Source of the DNA: Microbacterium immunditiarum
GTDB lineage: Bacteria; Actinomycetota; Actinomycetes; Actinomycetales; Microbacteriaceae
Direction: 5' to 3'
NCBI RefSeq assembly: GCF_013409785.1
Contig: NZ_JACCBV010000001.1
Coordinates: 124,001 to 188,000, forward strand
Length of the DNA stretch: 64,000 bases
A model generated the notes under the pieces. The model was not told the origin of the DNA. It was given only the letters and a program-made list of their open reading frames with translations, and did no database searches. The translations under genes and the position numbers were made by a program. The first letter of the stretch is position 1, and each line of letters starts with the position of its first letter. This document shows, piece after piece, positions 33,401-41,361 of this stretch.

Positions 33401-35493
33401 CGCATCGCCTTGCGCACCCGCCACTCCGCCGGCAGCGGGCACCGCACCGTCAGCCTCGGATCGTTGAGCAGCTCCCGCAGAAATTGCTCATGCACCTCCT
33501 CGCTGATCCACACCGCTCCGATGCGAGCGCTGATCTCCCCCGGGGTCAGCGGGTCCGGTAGCACCGCTTCCAGCGCCGCCATGTTCACCTGGAACCGGGA
33601 GTCGGTGTCCGCCGCTGCACGAGCAGCTGCGATCTTGGGTGCGAGGTTCCCAGACAGGTACTCTGGCGCCGGCACTAGGGCGCCGGTGGTCGGGTCGTCG
33701 AACACGAGCTCCCCGAGCCGTTCGCGTGCGTGGTCGGGGGTGTCGCCGAGGAGGCGGGCGATATGGTCGATATCGGGGCGACCGAGGATGTCGAGGGTGA
33801 TCTGCAGCGCCTCGGCGGGGGTGTCGGCGCCCAGGCGTTGCGGGCGCGGGGTGATGACCCGGTGGGTGAGCAGCGCCGCCGGCTGCGCCTCCTGGGTGTC
33901 GTCATCGAACACCTCCAGGGCGAACACCAGCGGCCCGTACGGGTCCTCACGCAGCAACCGCGGCGCCGTCGGCGTGCGGCGGGACAGTATCGGGTCGCCG
34001 TTGTCGTCCACCCGGCCGGTGCCCGCGGTGGTGTATCGGTTGATCGGCCCGTACCGGTTCACGTACTGCCGCCACAACAGCTGGAGCCGGTTGCGGGCGG
34101 TGGTGATCTCCTCGGTATCGTCCAGCGTGCCGCGCTCGAGGTGCAGCTGCGTGATCGCCGCGTCCCGTAGCCGCAGCAGCAGCCGCAACTCCCCTCGCGC
34201 CGTCTTGGGGACTGCGAATGGGACCCGCATGCTGTCGGCGGTGACCTCGAAACCGCCGTCATCACGGGCGTGCAGGGTGCCGTCCCACTCCGACCCCGCC
34301 GGCACCACCGACTCCTCCTCAACGGCGGGCTCATCCGGGTTCGGCTCGGGGCGAGGCTGGTAGTCGAGGCCGTGCCGGTGCGCGTAATCCGGCAGCGGCG
34401 CGAGCACCTCCCGCAGCCAGGCGGGGACCGTGTCGAGGTCGCCGGAGCGGACGACGAGGGTGCCGTTGTGCAGACCGTGATCCACCGCAAGGTCGCCGAG
34501 GACATGGTCGGGGTGCTCGTCGAAGTAGGTGTTGATCCCGATCGGAACGCCGTCGACCTCTCGCGTGACCACCTGTTCCCAGCTCGGGCCCGCGGGTGCG
34601 GTGTCTGGGTCTCGGCGGCGCAGGATGAGCAGGTCGGTGACCGCCTCGGTACCCGCGGTGCGCCGATGCGCCCCGGTGGGAAGCCGCACCGCCACGACCA
34701 GGTCCGCGTACTGCGCAATCTCGCGGCGGACACCGGGATTGACCGCATCCAGGGTGTAGTGGCTGGTCAGCACGGCGACGATGCCGCCGGGGCGGGTCAG
34801 CCTGAGCGACTTCAAGACGAAATGGTTGTGAATGCTGTGCCGGTTCGTGTTATCGACGGGGTCGTGCAACGCGACCTTCCCGAACGGCACATTCCCCACC
34901 ACGGCGTCGAACCAGCCGCCCGGGAACTTCGTGTCCACGAACGACTCCGCCCGCACCGTCGCACCCGGGTACAGCGCCCGCGCGATCGCCGCGCTCGTCG
35001 GGTCCAACTCCACCCCCACCATGCGCGCGACCGCGGGGGCGAGGCCCAGGAAACTGCCCGACCCGCACCCCGGCTCCAGCACCCGCCCCTCGTCGAACCC
35101 CAGCGCGGTGACGGTGTCCCAGATGACGGCGACCAGCGCGGGATCCGTGAAGTGCGCATTGAGCGTCGTCCGCCGCGCCGCGGCAATCGCCTGCTCGTCC
35201 AGCAGCGTGCGCAACTGCTCCCGCTCGGTGGCCCAGTCGGTGTTGTGGTCGTCAAACACATCGGGGATGGCACCCCAGCTCGACCACCCCGCCAGCACGA
35301 CCTGCTCCTGCGCCGTGGCGGGGCGGTGCTCCCGGTCGAGGGTGCGCAGAAGGTCGATGGCGGCGATGTTCGCCGCGAACCTCGCCTTCGCCCCGGACGG
35401 GACCAGCGGCCGGTCCGGATCAGGCCGGAACGACGGGGCAGCTACCCGGTCTGAGAGTCGCGAGCCCAGCGGGCCTCCACGCTCTCCTCCCAC
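30460..35493 (-). CDS. fused N6-adenine DNA methylase / SNF2-type helicase
   Basis: A giant protein of about 1677 residues. The SAM-binding motif LEPGCGSGSF is near residue 135 and GNVPFGKVAL near 200 stands for the (N/D)PP(Y/F) methyltransferase motif. The superfamily-2 helicase part has HEVGAGKTAEM (~830), LIVDEAHDYKN (~990) and the C-terminal RHGRILRQGNQNAEV (~1340). Such fusions are common in ICEs and large plasmids, probably protecting or processing element DNA. The start is uncertain: the frame remains open to an ATG at 36144 but that extension is Gly-rich and antisense-like. The GTG at 35493 is my best guess. Confidence 0.8.
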   Translation of the reverse strand: MGGERGGPLGSRLSDRVAAPSFRPDPDRPLVPSGAKARFAANIAAIDLLRTLDREHRPATAQEQVVLAGWSSWGAIPDVFDDHNTDWATEREQLRTLLDEQAIAAARRTTLNAHFTDPALVAVIWDTVTALGFDEGRVLEPGCGSGSFLGLAPAVARMVGVELDPTSAAIARALYPGATVRAESFVDTKFPGGWFDAVVGNVPFGKVALHDPVDNTNRHSIHNHFVLKSLRLTRPGGIVAVLTSHYTLDAVNPGVRREIAQYADLVVAVRLPTGAHRRTAGTEAVTDLLILRRRDPDTAPAGPSWEQVVTREVDGVPIGINTYFDEHPDHVLGDLAVDHGLHNGTLVVRSGDLDTVPAWLREVLAPLPDYAHRHGLDYQPRPEPNPDEPAVEEESVVPAGSEWDGTLHARDDGGFEVTADSMRVPFAVPKTARGELRLLLRLRDAAITQLHLERGTLDDTEEITTARNRLQLLWRQYVNRYGPINRYTTAGTGRVDDNGDPILSRRTPTAPRLLREDPYGPLVFALEVFDDDTQEAQPAALLTHRVITPRPQRLGADTPAEALQITLDILGRPDIDHIARLLGDTPDHARERLGELVFDDPTTGALVPAPEYLSGNLAPKIAAARAAADTDSRFQVNMAALEAVLPDPLTPGEISARIGAVWISEEVHEQFLRELLNDPRLTVRCPLPAEWRVRKAMRSTVRATQEWGTERRPAPDLFTALANQTPIRVDDTIKDADGTERLVFNPTETAAAQDKAQALQERFEEWVWEDPARATELSAEYNRRFNSLVLRDYATEAEYLTFPGMSATFTLRAHQKAAVARMISEPAVGLFHEVGAGKTAEMVAGAMELKRLGMVNKPAIVVPNHMLEQFSREFMQVYPQARILAAGTDALTGDKRRLFVARVAANDWDAVILTRTAFQRLGLDPEAQTAFVNDTLAVLRRALTEVEKEDRLTVKGIEKRIQAEEERQKRLLDQPRDPGISFEATGIDYLIVDEAHDYKNLHTASHIPDANIDGSARALDLALKLDYLRRVHGNRVVTVATATPIANSITEAHVMSRYLRPDLLRAAGVEAFDSWAATFGQTVTEVEMAPTGGGKFRVKTRFARFQNVPEMLRMWHTFADVKSAEDLDLPTPLLTERADGRRLPETVVIPATDEVLDYVRLLGERAEAVAAHAVPPTEDNMLKISTDGRKAALDIRLVHPTATPLDVPLDVVADRIARIHHDHADDNFLDTRTGEPSPLRGALQLVFCDLSTPTEDRWNAYQDLRNRLTARGVPVERVRFVHEARNDADKARLFAAAREGRISVLIGSTQRMGVGTNVQARAVALHDVDCPWRPADVAQRHGRILRQGNQNAEVRIYQYVVEHTFAAYMWQTIERKARFIAQIMRGRLDVREIDDITGDTLTAAEAKALASGNPLLLERSVALNETARLERLERAWHRGQSTLRAAVTQAERSLDAATADLAALTAAVPRVQDLSGEKFRITIGDRIYTSRTDAATALARWATTAGIAYARPVIDDRPRGPVGQISGFPILARTRTDLGHIHLVLELDGIPGGTIRIPVDKALDAQDWGTIRMLENRLTGIDQLISTVRTRIADATTTRDDAERSLTAPFKHAAALDTARAELARIDAALQNDATTTDPAADPVPQRDVGRMAGVDAAAPHTVPGMVAAPGGAGWSR

Positions 35494-36053
35494 TCCTGCG
35501 GGTGCGTCTCCAGGAACCGTCTCGGGGAACTCGAGGAGACCATCTCCCGCAGGAAGGTCTCCGGCAGCAGATACCTGTCCGCGGCGTCCTCGACCGTCAG
35601 GCCGTGGTCGACCCACCCGTCCGCTTGTTCCTGCATCCGGTACGCCCAGGAGATCAGGCCCTCGGAGTGCTCCTGGGTCGTCCACTCCCACTCGTCCCGG
35701 GTCAGCTCCGACGTCGTGAACAGACCGGAGTCGGACAGCGCCATCTCCGTCGCCCGCGCCCGCGCGTTGCTCAGCCTCGCCACCTTCGCCAGCGAGTCCT
35801 CCCCCGGCAGGTCCGGGCCCGCCAGCTGCGGGGTCAGCTGCGCGATCCGGTTCTGGATCTCCTCCCCGGCCGCGGTGAAGAACGCCTCCCGATCCTGAAG
35901 GTGCGCGGTCGATGCCGGGCGGTGCGCCCGCCAGTGCCGCTCCACGTGCCGTCCGTGCTGGTTCATCGCCCTCATCCTCCGTGCCTGTCTGATCAGAACC
36001 GCCGCCGCGACGAGGATCATCCCCACCACCGTCGGCATCCGCTGCGCCGCCAT
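35442..36053 (-). CDS. single-span membrane protein, helicase-linked
   Basis: A 203-residue protein starting at an ATG with SD GAAGGAGA. One N-terminal membrane helix (about residues 5-22) precedes a charged cytoplasmic-type helical domain rich in Trp/Glu (DEWEWTTQEHSEGL). Its 3' end overlaps the proposed helicase start by about 50 bases in another frame, so the two genes appear translationally coupled. Function unknown. Confidence 0.6.
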   Translation of the reverse strand: MAAQRMPTVVGMILVAAAVLIRQARRMRAMNQHGRHVERHWRAHRPASTAHLQDREAFFTAAGEEIQNRIAQLTPQLAGPDLPGEDSLAKVARLSNARARATEMALSDSGLFTTSELTRDEWEWTTQEHSEGLISWAYRMQEQADGWVDHGLTVEDAADRYLLPETFLREMVSSSSPRRFLETHPQEWEESVEARWARDSQTG

Positions 36054-36157
36054 CGCCGTCTCCTTCGTCTGTGCCGTCGAGGTCGCCCCACAGGTCGAGC
36101 TCTGGCTGTTCCCATCCCTCGCCGCGGCGTCTGCGCGCCACCATGAGGCCGGCCCGC

Positions 36158-36391
36158 TCACCAGTCGTCGTCGCTGGTACTCTGCCGGACGGTGGACTCG
36201 ATCCACGCCTCCACCTCGTCCAGCGCATACAGCACCGACCGGCCGGCCTTGCGGAACTTCGGACCCTTGCCCTCGTACCGCCACATCGCCAACCGGGCGG
36301 TCGTGATGCCCGGAAGCATCCGCGCCACCTGCTCCGGACTCAGGTAGGTGTGGCTCAACTCGTTGGCCCGCGATGTCGTCGGTGTCGCCAT
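36158..36391 (-). CDS. excisionase-like HTH protein
   Basis: A 77-residue protein with a MerR/AlpA-type HTH: the YLSPEQVARMLPG turn (residues ~16-28), followed by TTARLAMWRYEGKGPKFRKAG and ALDEVEAWI. This is the pattern of recombination directionality factors (Xis) and of HTH_17 proteins. It lies 700 bases from the integrase and is transcribed divergently, which fits a role in ICE excision. It could also act as a local transcription regulator. Confidence 0.75.
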   Translation of the reverse strand: MATPTTSRANELSHTYLSPEQVARMLPGITTARLAMWRYEGKGPKFRKAGRSVLYALDEVEAWIESTVRQSTSDDDW

Positions 36392-36423
36392 GACTCACTC
36401 TCCTTGCTTACTCGCGTCGTGGA

Positions 36424-36453
36424 TTGACAAGAGTGAACCATGGTCTGTATATT
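36424..36453 (+). promoter_or_regulatory. sigma-70-type promoter for the integrase operon
   Basis: TTGACA (36424-36429), an 18-base spacer and TATATT (36448-36453) form a near-consensus promoter. It points to the two plus-strand genes ending with the integrase. It lies in an AT-richer 130-bp divergent region next to the excisionase-like gene, which may bind here. Confidence 0.7.
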
Positions 36454-36519
36454 CGCGTCAAGGGTACGCAATAGCGGATCTGCGACGCGGAAAGGCATAC
36501 TGAGGAGGTGAAGGTCGAC

Positions 36520-37098
36520 GTGAGAACCCTCGACGGCAAGCCAGTGACGTGGCGGCATGCCACCGTGCCGATCGGGGCCGCGCTGCAGATCGTCCCGGCA
36601 TTCGTCGCGACCGCCACCGAGCAGGACATCGAGGTGGACGCCACCGTCGAGGCCCACTACCGTCCCGAGGCGGGGCGGTATCTGGTCAGCGCGGTCACTG
36701 CCCGCGCAGTGAACCCCGATGGCAACGTCACCTCGAACGTGCTGCGCACCGTCCGCGTCGGCGAAGTGCTCACCGCCGCGGTGCCGCGCTGCATCACGGT
36801 CGAGCACGAGTTCTTCGCGCACCGAGCCACGGTGGACCAGCTCACCACCGCCGAAGGCCGGCTCATCCCCGAAGACTTCGCCGCACAAGCCCGCAAGGCC
36901 GGACCCAAGCCCGACACCCTCGAACTCGTGCAGCTGATCTACAGCGTCGCCGCCCTCGCCGGCGTCATGCCCATCAAGGCAGTCCAGGACGAACTCGGAA
37001 TCACCAACCGCACTGCCGTGTACTGGACCACCAGAGCTCGCGCCGCGGGCCTGCTCGACGGCATCACGTTCCCCGTCGGCCGAAAGGCCGATGGGTAG
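36520..37098 (+). CDS. integrase-linked protein with C-terminal HTH
   Basis: A 192-residue protein. Residues ~1-110 form a beta-rich domain without recognised family. The C-terminal ~60 residues contain an HTH-like segment (AVQDELGITNRTAVYWTTRARAAGLLDG). I chose the GTG at 36520, placed 8 bases after GGAGGTGA; the GTG at 36508 overlaps that SD. It overlaps the integrase gene by 8 bases, so the two are co-expressed. Genes of this type commonly precede integrases in actinobacterial ICEs, perhaps as regulators of integration. Confidence 0.65.
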   Translation: MRTLDGKPVTWRHATVPIGAALQIVPAFVATATEQDIEVDATVEAHYRPEAGRYLVSAVTARAVNPDGNVTSNVLRTVRVGEVLTAAVPRCITVEHEFFAHRATVDQLTTAEGRLIPEDFAAQARKAGPKPDTLELVQLIYSVAALAGVMPIKAVQDELGITNRTAVYWTTRARAAGLLDGITFPVGRKADG

Positions 37099-38317
37099 CA
37101 TCAAGCCCTACAAGACGAAGAAGGGCCGCCGCTACCTGGTCCGGTATCGCAAGCCCGACAACAGCCAGACCGACAAGCGCGGCTTCACAACCCACAAGGC
37201 CGCAGAGCAGTTCCTCGCTCGCGTCGAAGTCGCCAAGTCCCGCAACGAGTACATCGACCCGAAGGATGCCCGCGCCACTATCGAGGAGCTCGGCCCGGCG
37301 TGGCTGCTCAACCGCACGCGCGTGGTCAAGCCCTCCTATGCACGGACGTTGCAGTCCGCGTGGGAGGTGCATGTCCAGCCGAAGTGGGGAGCACGGCGGA
37401 TCGCGACGATTCTGCACTCCGAGGCACAGGACTGGGTCTCCGAGCTGAGCACACGCCGGTCGGCGACGACCGTCGCCCGCGCGTATGGCATCCTCGCCGG
37501 CATCCTGGACACCGCGGTGAAAGACCGACGGCTCTCCTCCAACCCGGTGCGCGGGATCAAGATGCCCCGCAAGAAGAAGAAGCCGCACGCCTACCTCACC
37601 CACACCCAGGTCGACATCCTCGCTGCGACGTCCCTGTACCCGACACTGGTCTACTTCCTCGCCTACACCGGACTGCGGTGGGGCGAGGCGACCGGGATAC
37701 GAGTGAAATACGTCGACTTCACCCGGCGGCGTGTACGGATCGAAGAGAACGCCGTCGACGTCGGCGGGAAGATAATCGTCGGCACCCCGAAAGACCACGA
37801 GAAGCGATCCGTCCCGTTCCCCCGATTCCTCGAACGGGGCATCCGCGACTGCGTGGCGGACAAGGGCGACGAGGGTCTGCTATTCGGCGACGGCGAGGAG
37901 CACGTGCGGCAGCCGTCGTCACAGGACGGATGGTTCGTCGCCGCCGTCAAACGCGCCCGGAAGATCGACCCGTCGTTCAAGAACGTCACCGCGCACGATC
38001 TGCGGCACACCGCGGCAAGCCTCGCGATCAGCGCCGGCGCGAACGTTAAGGCGGTCCAGCACATGCTCGGGCACGCCAGTGCTGCCATGACCTTAGACAC
38101 CTATAGCGACCTGTTCGACGACGACCTCGATGCCGTCGCCGAAGCGCTCGACCGCGCCCACGCCGGCATCAGCGGCATCCGGCGGCCGAGGGCGCGGGCG
38201 GTGGAGGCTAGGACGAAGCGCCGTGGCTCGCTGTTCAGCGGCCCCGGCGGTGAACGCGACGCTGCTGCACCGCTGTCGGGGACAACGCCCACGTCCTCTC
38301 GGTCGCTGGAACTGTGA
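37091..38317 (+). CDS. int: tyrosine recombinase, ICE integrase
   Basis: A 408-residue site-specific recombinase. An N-terminal arm-binding AP2-like region (KGRRYLVRYRKPD) and a core-binding SAM-like domain (~60-160) precede the catalytic domain. Catalytic residues are visible: Arg in YTGLRWGEA (~195), His/Arg in TAHDLRHTAASL (~300), His in MLGHASAAMT and the Tyr nucleophile in TLDTYSDLF (~337). A ~60-residue basic/disordered tail follows. It is oriented toward the tRNA-Ser about 1.8 kb away, the probable integration target. The 3' end overlaps a convergent gene. Confidence 0.92.
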   Translation: MGSIKPYKTKKGRRYLVRYRKPDNSQTDKRGFTTHKAAEQFLARVEVAKSRNEYIDPKDARATIEELGPAWLLNRTRVVKPSYARTLQSAWEVHVQPKWGARRIATILHSEAQDWVSELSTRRSATTVARAYGILAGILDTAVKDRRLSSNPVRGIKMPRKKKKPHAYLTHTQVDILAATSLYPTLVYFLAYTGLRWGEATGIRVKYVDFTRRRVRIEENAVDVGGKIIVGTPKDHEKRSVPFPRFLERGIRDCVADKGDEGLLFGDGEEHVRQPSSQDGWFVAAVKRARKIDPSFKNVTAHDLRHTAASLAISAGANVKAVQHMLGHASAAMTLDTYSDLFDDDLDAVAEALDRAHAGISGIRRPRARAVEARTKRRGSLFSGPGGERDAAAPLSGTTPTSSRSLEL

Positions 38318-38552
38318 GCGTCGCCTCCGCGCGCGCAACCGCGTCGTGCGCGTCGCGGTGCGCGCCGACATCCCACCACTTGCCGTCGACCAGCACGTAC
38401 GCGGTGTAGAAGGTCGTGCGGGCACGGCCCAGCTGATGCGCCTCGATCACCGCGAGCAACTCGCCGCCCGCGCAGCGCTCCCACCGATCGCGACCCGCAG
38501 CATCGAAGTCGGGCAGGTCCAGCACCGCTCCGAACGCGCTCGCAGAGCTCAT
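38235..38552 (-). CDS. hypothetical protein near the right ICE end
   Basis: A 105-residue protein starting with an ATG that overlaps the upstream stop (ATGA). The central segment with TTFYTAYVLVDGKWWDVGAH looks like a small beta-sheet domain. No motif is recognised. Its last 83 bases run antisense to the integrase 3' end. It is probably co-transcribed with the preceding gene. Confidence 0.5.
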   Translation of the reverse strand: MSSASAFGAVLDLPDFDAAGRDRWERCAGGELLAVIEAHQLGRARTTFYTAYVLVDGKWWDVGAHRDAHDAVARAEATLTVPATERTWALSPTAVQQRRVHRRGR

Positions 38553-38815
38553 TCGTAGACCACAACGATCGTCCACGCCTCCGCGATCAGCCGGACATCG
38601 AAGACGCGAGAGTTCCCCGGTGCCGTCGACGCGGTGAACCGCCAGCCCTGCGGCCACACCGGCGGTTGCGTGACCATAGGCGGTACATAGTCAGGCTCTT
38701 CATGCAACCGCGTCGGCGTGTCGATCACCCGCCACCGCCGTCCGCCCCACAGCATCGCCGCCGGTACACCGTTCGTCATCCACACATTGACGATTTCTCG
38801 AGTTGCAGCCTCCAC
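38549..38815 (-). CDS. small beta-rich protein, DUF6504-like
   Basis: An 88-residue protein. The pattern AMLWGGRRWRVIDTP near the start and the final VFDVRLIAEAWTIVVVYE resembles DUF6504 proteins, which occur as small cytoplasmic genes in actinobacteria. I chose the GTG at 38815, with SD TTGGAG; a TTG at 38827 lies on that SD. An AT-rich stretch just upstream (38827-38862), with TATAAA on the minus strand, is a likely promoter. Confidence 0.5.
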   Translation of the reverse strand: MEAATREIVNVWMTNGVPAAMLWGGRRWRVIDTPTRLHEEPDYVPPMVTQPPVWPQGWRFTASTAPGNSRVFDVRLIAEAWTIVVVYE

Positions 38816-39018
38816 GGGGCGCTCCAATTGCTAGAACATTTATACTACATAGGAGAGCGTGTGCCGCTACATCACTCGAATCTATACCTGACATTGGCGA
38901 GACGGTCCGAGTGTGCCAGCGCGCGGCAGGCTCCCCGACCAGGACGCGGTGGGGGCTGGCTCTAGACCCAGCTCGGAGCAGAACCGAACTCGGCCGGATT
39001 GCGTCCAGCCGCCTCTAG

Positions 39019-39735
39019 CTACGCCGAGCGGAAGAGCTCGCCGAGCGCATCGCGCGGGTCAGGCGGATCCGGTAGCGCCAGACGCGCGCGGATGCTTTCA
39101 GGCGTCGCGCCAGTCTCCTCTATCTCTGCGATCGCGCAAGCCCACTTGAACGAATCGAGCTTCTCCCCGTAGTTCGCCTCGTAGCGCAACCGCTGGATGA
39201 CTCCGCCTAACCCCATCGCTAGGACCAAGAAGAGGCCTTTCAGCAACTCCGTCGTCTGCGCCCCCTGCGTGAATCCCATCTCGAGAGCACGAATGTGCTC
39301 ATCGTTCGCGCCGCGCTTCCTCGCCTTCGCGACCCTCCGCTGCACCTCCGCGGTGAGTTCGTCAGGCGTGAGAGAGACGACGTCGTCCACCGCAGTCCGA
39401 ATCCGCTCGGGCATCTTGGCCACCAACGCAGACACCCGGTCGAACGTTACAAGCGCGTCCAGGCGATGGGCCAGGTGATTGCGCTCCCGATTCACCAGCT
39501 GAACCGCGGTTGCAAGATCCTCGTCCACAAGCCCGAAACCGTCACAGATGTTCAACTTCGCGTTGAAGGAGGCGCGATCGAGAACGACCTTCGCCCGCTC
39601 TCCTCGGAGCTCGATAATCGTCGTCAGCGCCTGTTCGAGTAGAAGGTGGCCACGCAGAAAGATCATGCTCATCTGGGCGTGCCGGTCGAACAGAAGGTCA
39701 CTGAACTCAATCGTCCCGGCATACTTCGAAGCCAC
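39019..39735 (-). CDS. HEPN-like protein at the right ICE end
   Basis: A 238-residue helical protein. RERNHLAHRLD near residue 82 contains an R-x4-H motif (RNHLAH) typical of HEPN RNases. The N-terminus (MSMIFLRGHLLLEQALTTII) resembles the first helices of MAE_28990/DUF4145-like HEPN families. A hydrophobic helix (LLKGLFLVLAMGLGGV) lies near residue 170. It stands alone between integrase and tRNA-Ser, a common place for ICE-borne defence cargo. Function is inferred from the motif only. Confidence 0.6.
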   Translation of the reverse strand: MASKYAGTIEFSDLLFDRHAQMSMIFLRGHLLLEQALTTIIELRGERAKVVLDRASFNAKLNICDGFGLVDEDLATAVQLVNRERNHLAHRLDALVTFDRVSALVAKMPERIRTAVDDVVSLTPDELTAEVQRRVAKARKRGANDEHIRALEMGFTQGAQTTELLKGLFLVLAMGLGGVIQRLRYEANYGEKLDSFKWACAIAEIEETGATPESIRARLALPDPPDPRDALGELFRSA

Positions 39736-40081
39736 GACAAGTATTCAACCAGGATGCGCTGCTTACGCCCCCCTCCCGTGTGGTTGCGGCGTAATCCCTC
39801 GATCAGCGATCACGTGGCCGCCATGAAGCCGTAGCGCTGGGCCTGACTCCGCAACAGCCGTGGACGAATGTACGAATGGATCAGGAGGAACGCTGGCTGT
39901 GAGTACGGGGCCACGACACGCCTCGATACCGACCGGGGTGCCTCGTCCGCCGCCACAATCAGAGGGCTCTACCGGATTCACCTGGATTCGCTTGTGGGTG
40001 AAATGTGGGTGAAACGCGTCCGCGGCGAATGGCGAAGGCCCCGACTCCCGCGGAATTCCGCGGATCTCGGGGCCTTCAGGC
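39736..40081. other. gene-free region at presumed ICE/chromosome junction
   Basis: A 346-bp stretch between the HEPN-like gene and tRNA-Ser. It contains a short tandem repeat (GTGGGTGAAA twice, about 39993-40013) and the tRNA terminator hairpin. The right attachment site should lie at or next to the tRNA 3' end, about 40082-40110. A plus-strand frame reading into the tRNA (giving the VTVGFEPTVGG string) is a well-known tRNA-Ser artefact. Confidence 0.5.
40035..40076 (-). terminator. tRNA-Ser terminator hairpin
   Basis: Arms AAGGCCCCGA (40035-40044) and TCGGGGCCTT (40067-40076) pair perfectly. A 16-bp palindrome (40048-40063) sits inside the loop. It is located just downstream of the tRNA 3' end on the minus strand. 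Confidence 0.7.
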
Positions 40082-40084
40082 TGG

Positions 40085-40172
40085 CGGTGACGGTGGGATT
40101 TGAACCCACGGTAGGGGGTTACCCTACACAACTTTTCGAGAGTTGCACCTTCGGCCGCTCGGACACGTCACC
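40085..40172 (-). tRNA. tRNA-Ser (anticodon CGA)
   Basis: On the minus strand the acceptor stem GGTGACG pairs with CGTCACC. The D-arm has GTGTCCGAGCGGCC, the anticodon arm CAACT-CTCGAAA-AGTTG has CGA at positions 34-36, a long variable arm is present (class II) and the T-arm is GTGGGTTCAAATCCCAC. CCA (40082-40084) is encoded. The 3' end faces the ICE, so this gene is the probable integration target. Confidence 0.93.
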
Positions 40173-40297
40173 GCCGTCCAGTTTACGACAGACGGACGGA
40201 TGCCGCGAATCGGCGCCGCATCCACCGCCTGGCCCCTCGCCGAGCATCCGCCGCGCCACCCTGGCCCACTCCACTCGCCCCCTGCCAGACTGACCCC

Positions 40298-41251
40298 ATG
40301 GCCGTCATCGAGAACTCGAAAGTCACCGTCGTCGGCGCGGGGAGCGTCGGCTCGAGCGCTGCGTACGCGTGCCTCATCCGGGGGTCGGCGCGCCACGTCG
40401 CGCTGTACGACATCGCGACCGAGAAGGTCGAGGCCGAGGTGCTCGACCTCGCGCACGGCACGCAGTTCACGGGGTCGAGCGACATCGTCGGCGGCAGCGA
40501 CGTCTCGGTCGCCGAGGGCTCGCACGTCGTCGTCATCACCGCGGGGGCGAAGCAGAACCCGGGGCAGACGCGCATCGAGCTCGCGGAGGTCAACGCCGGG
40601 ATCATCCGCTCGATGATGCCGCAGCTGCTCGAGGTCGCGCCGAACGCGATCTACGTCCTCGTGACGAACCCGTGCGATGTGCTGACGGTGCTCGCGCAGG
40701 AGGCGACCGACCTGCCGCTCGAGCGCATCTTCGCCTCGGGCACCGTCCTCGACACGTCACGCCTGCGGTGGCTGCTCGCGCAGCGCGCCGGGGTCTCGAC
40801 GTCGAGCGTGCACGCGTACATCGTGGGCGAGCACGGCGACACCGAGTTCGCCCTGTGGTCGGCGGCCACGATCGGCACCGTGCCGATCCTGGACTGGCGA
40901 CCGGCCGACGGCTCCGCCCCCTTCACACCCGGCGAGCTCGACGAGATCGCCGTCGACGTGCGCGACGCCGCCTACAAGGTCATCCAGGGCAAGGGTGCCA
41001 CGAACTACGCGATCGGACTGTCGTCCGCACGCATCGTCGAGGCGATCCTCAACGACGAGCACGCCGTCATGCCCGTCTCGACGGTGCTGCACGACTTCCA
41101 CGGCGTCGACGGCGTCGCCCTGTCGGTGCCGTCCATCGTGAGCGCGACGGGCGCGGCGCCCATCCGCGAGACGTCGTTCTCACCCAAGGAACTGGAGCTG
41201 TTCCGCCACTCGGCCGACGCCTTGCTCAAGGTCGCAGACTCCCTCCGCTGA
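40298..41251 (+). CDS. ldh: L-lactate dehydrogenase
   Basis: A 317-residue NAD-dependent enzyme interconverting pyruvate and L-lactate. The Rossmann motif GAGSVGSSAA is at residues ~14-23. The mobile-loop region ITAGAKQNPGQTRIEL (~85-101) supplies the Gln/Arg that select lactate over malate. The catalytic His is in GEHGDTEF (~177-184). Length is normal. It is a single gene 125 bp downstream (on the other strand) of tRNA-Ser and is the first chromosomal gene after the ICE. Confidence 0.93.
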   Translation: MAVIENSKVTVVGAGSVGSSAAYACLIRGSARHVALYDIATEKVEAEVLDLAHGTQFTGSSDIVGGSDVSVAEGSHVVVITAGAKQNPGQTRIELAEVNAGIIRSMMPQLLEVAPNAIYVLVTNPCDVLTVLAQEATDLPLERIFASGTVLDTSRLRWLLAQRAGVSTSSVHAYIVGEHGDTEFALWSAATIGTVPILDWRPADGSAPFTPGELDEIAVDVRDAAYKVIQGKGATNYAIGLSSARIVEAILNDEHAVMPVSTVLHDFHGVDGVALSVPSIVSATGAAPIRETSFSPKELELFRHSADALLKVADSLR

Positions 41252-41361
41252 CGCGGCGACAGCCGCAACGGATGCCGCCCGAGCACCGCCTCACATCGCG
41301 ACACCGGGCCACGCCGAGCCCCCGATCCGGCAATGTCGCACGCGGCGAATAGCCTGGCCGC

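Larger units (their letters stand above)
1011..40085. mobile_element. integrative and conjugative element in tRNA-Ser
   Basis: A ~39-kb element defined by a complete-looking conjugation module, MobF relaxase, coupling protein, Xis-like and tyrosine integrase genes, and an intact tRNA-Ser(CGA) with its 3' end facing inwards. The right end lies at about 40085. The left end is uncertain, somewhere between the dehydrogenase gene (840) and the regulator, or upstream of the window: I could not find a copy of the tRNA 3' end there. Cargo: Ubl operon, HEPN/DUF4238 pair, zeta toxin pair. Confidence 0.7.

Noticed and set aside
31078-33561. 827-codon plus-strand frame opposite the helicase
   Set aside because: Shadow of the methylase/helicase gene, His/Gly/Val-rich without any recognisable domain.
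35494-36144. N-terminal extension of the helicase frame to the ATG at 36144
   Set aside because: The extra ~217 residues are Gly/Asp-rich and largely opposite in phase to a well-supported membrane protein gene; kept only as an alternative start.
39868-40293. Plus-strand frame with VTVGFEPTVGGYPTQ
   Set aside because: This string is produced by reading across a tRNA-Ser gene and is a common false annotation.
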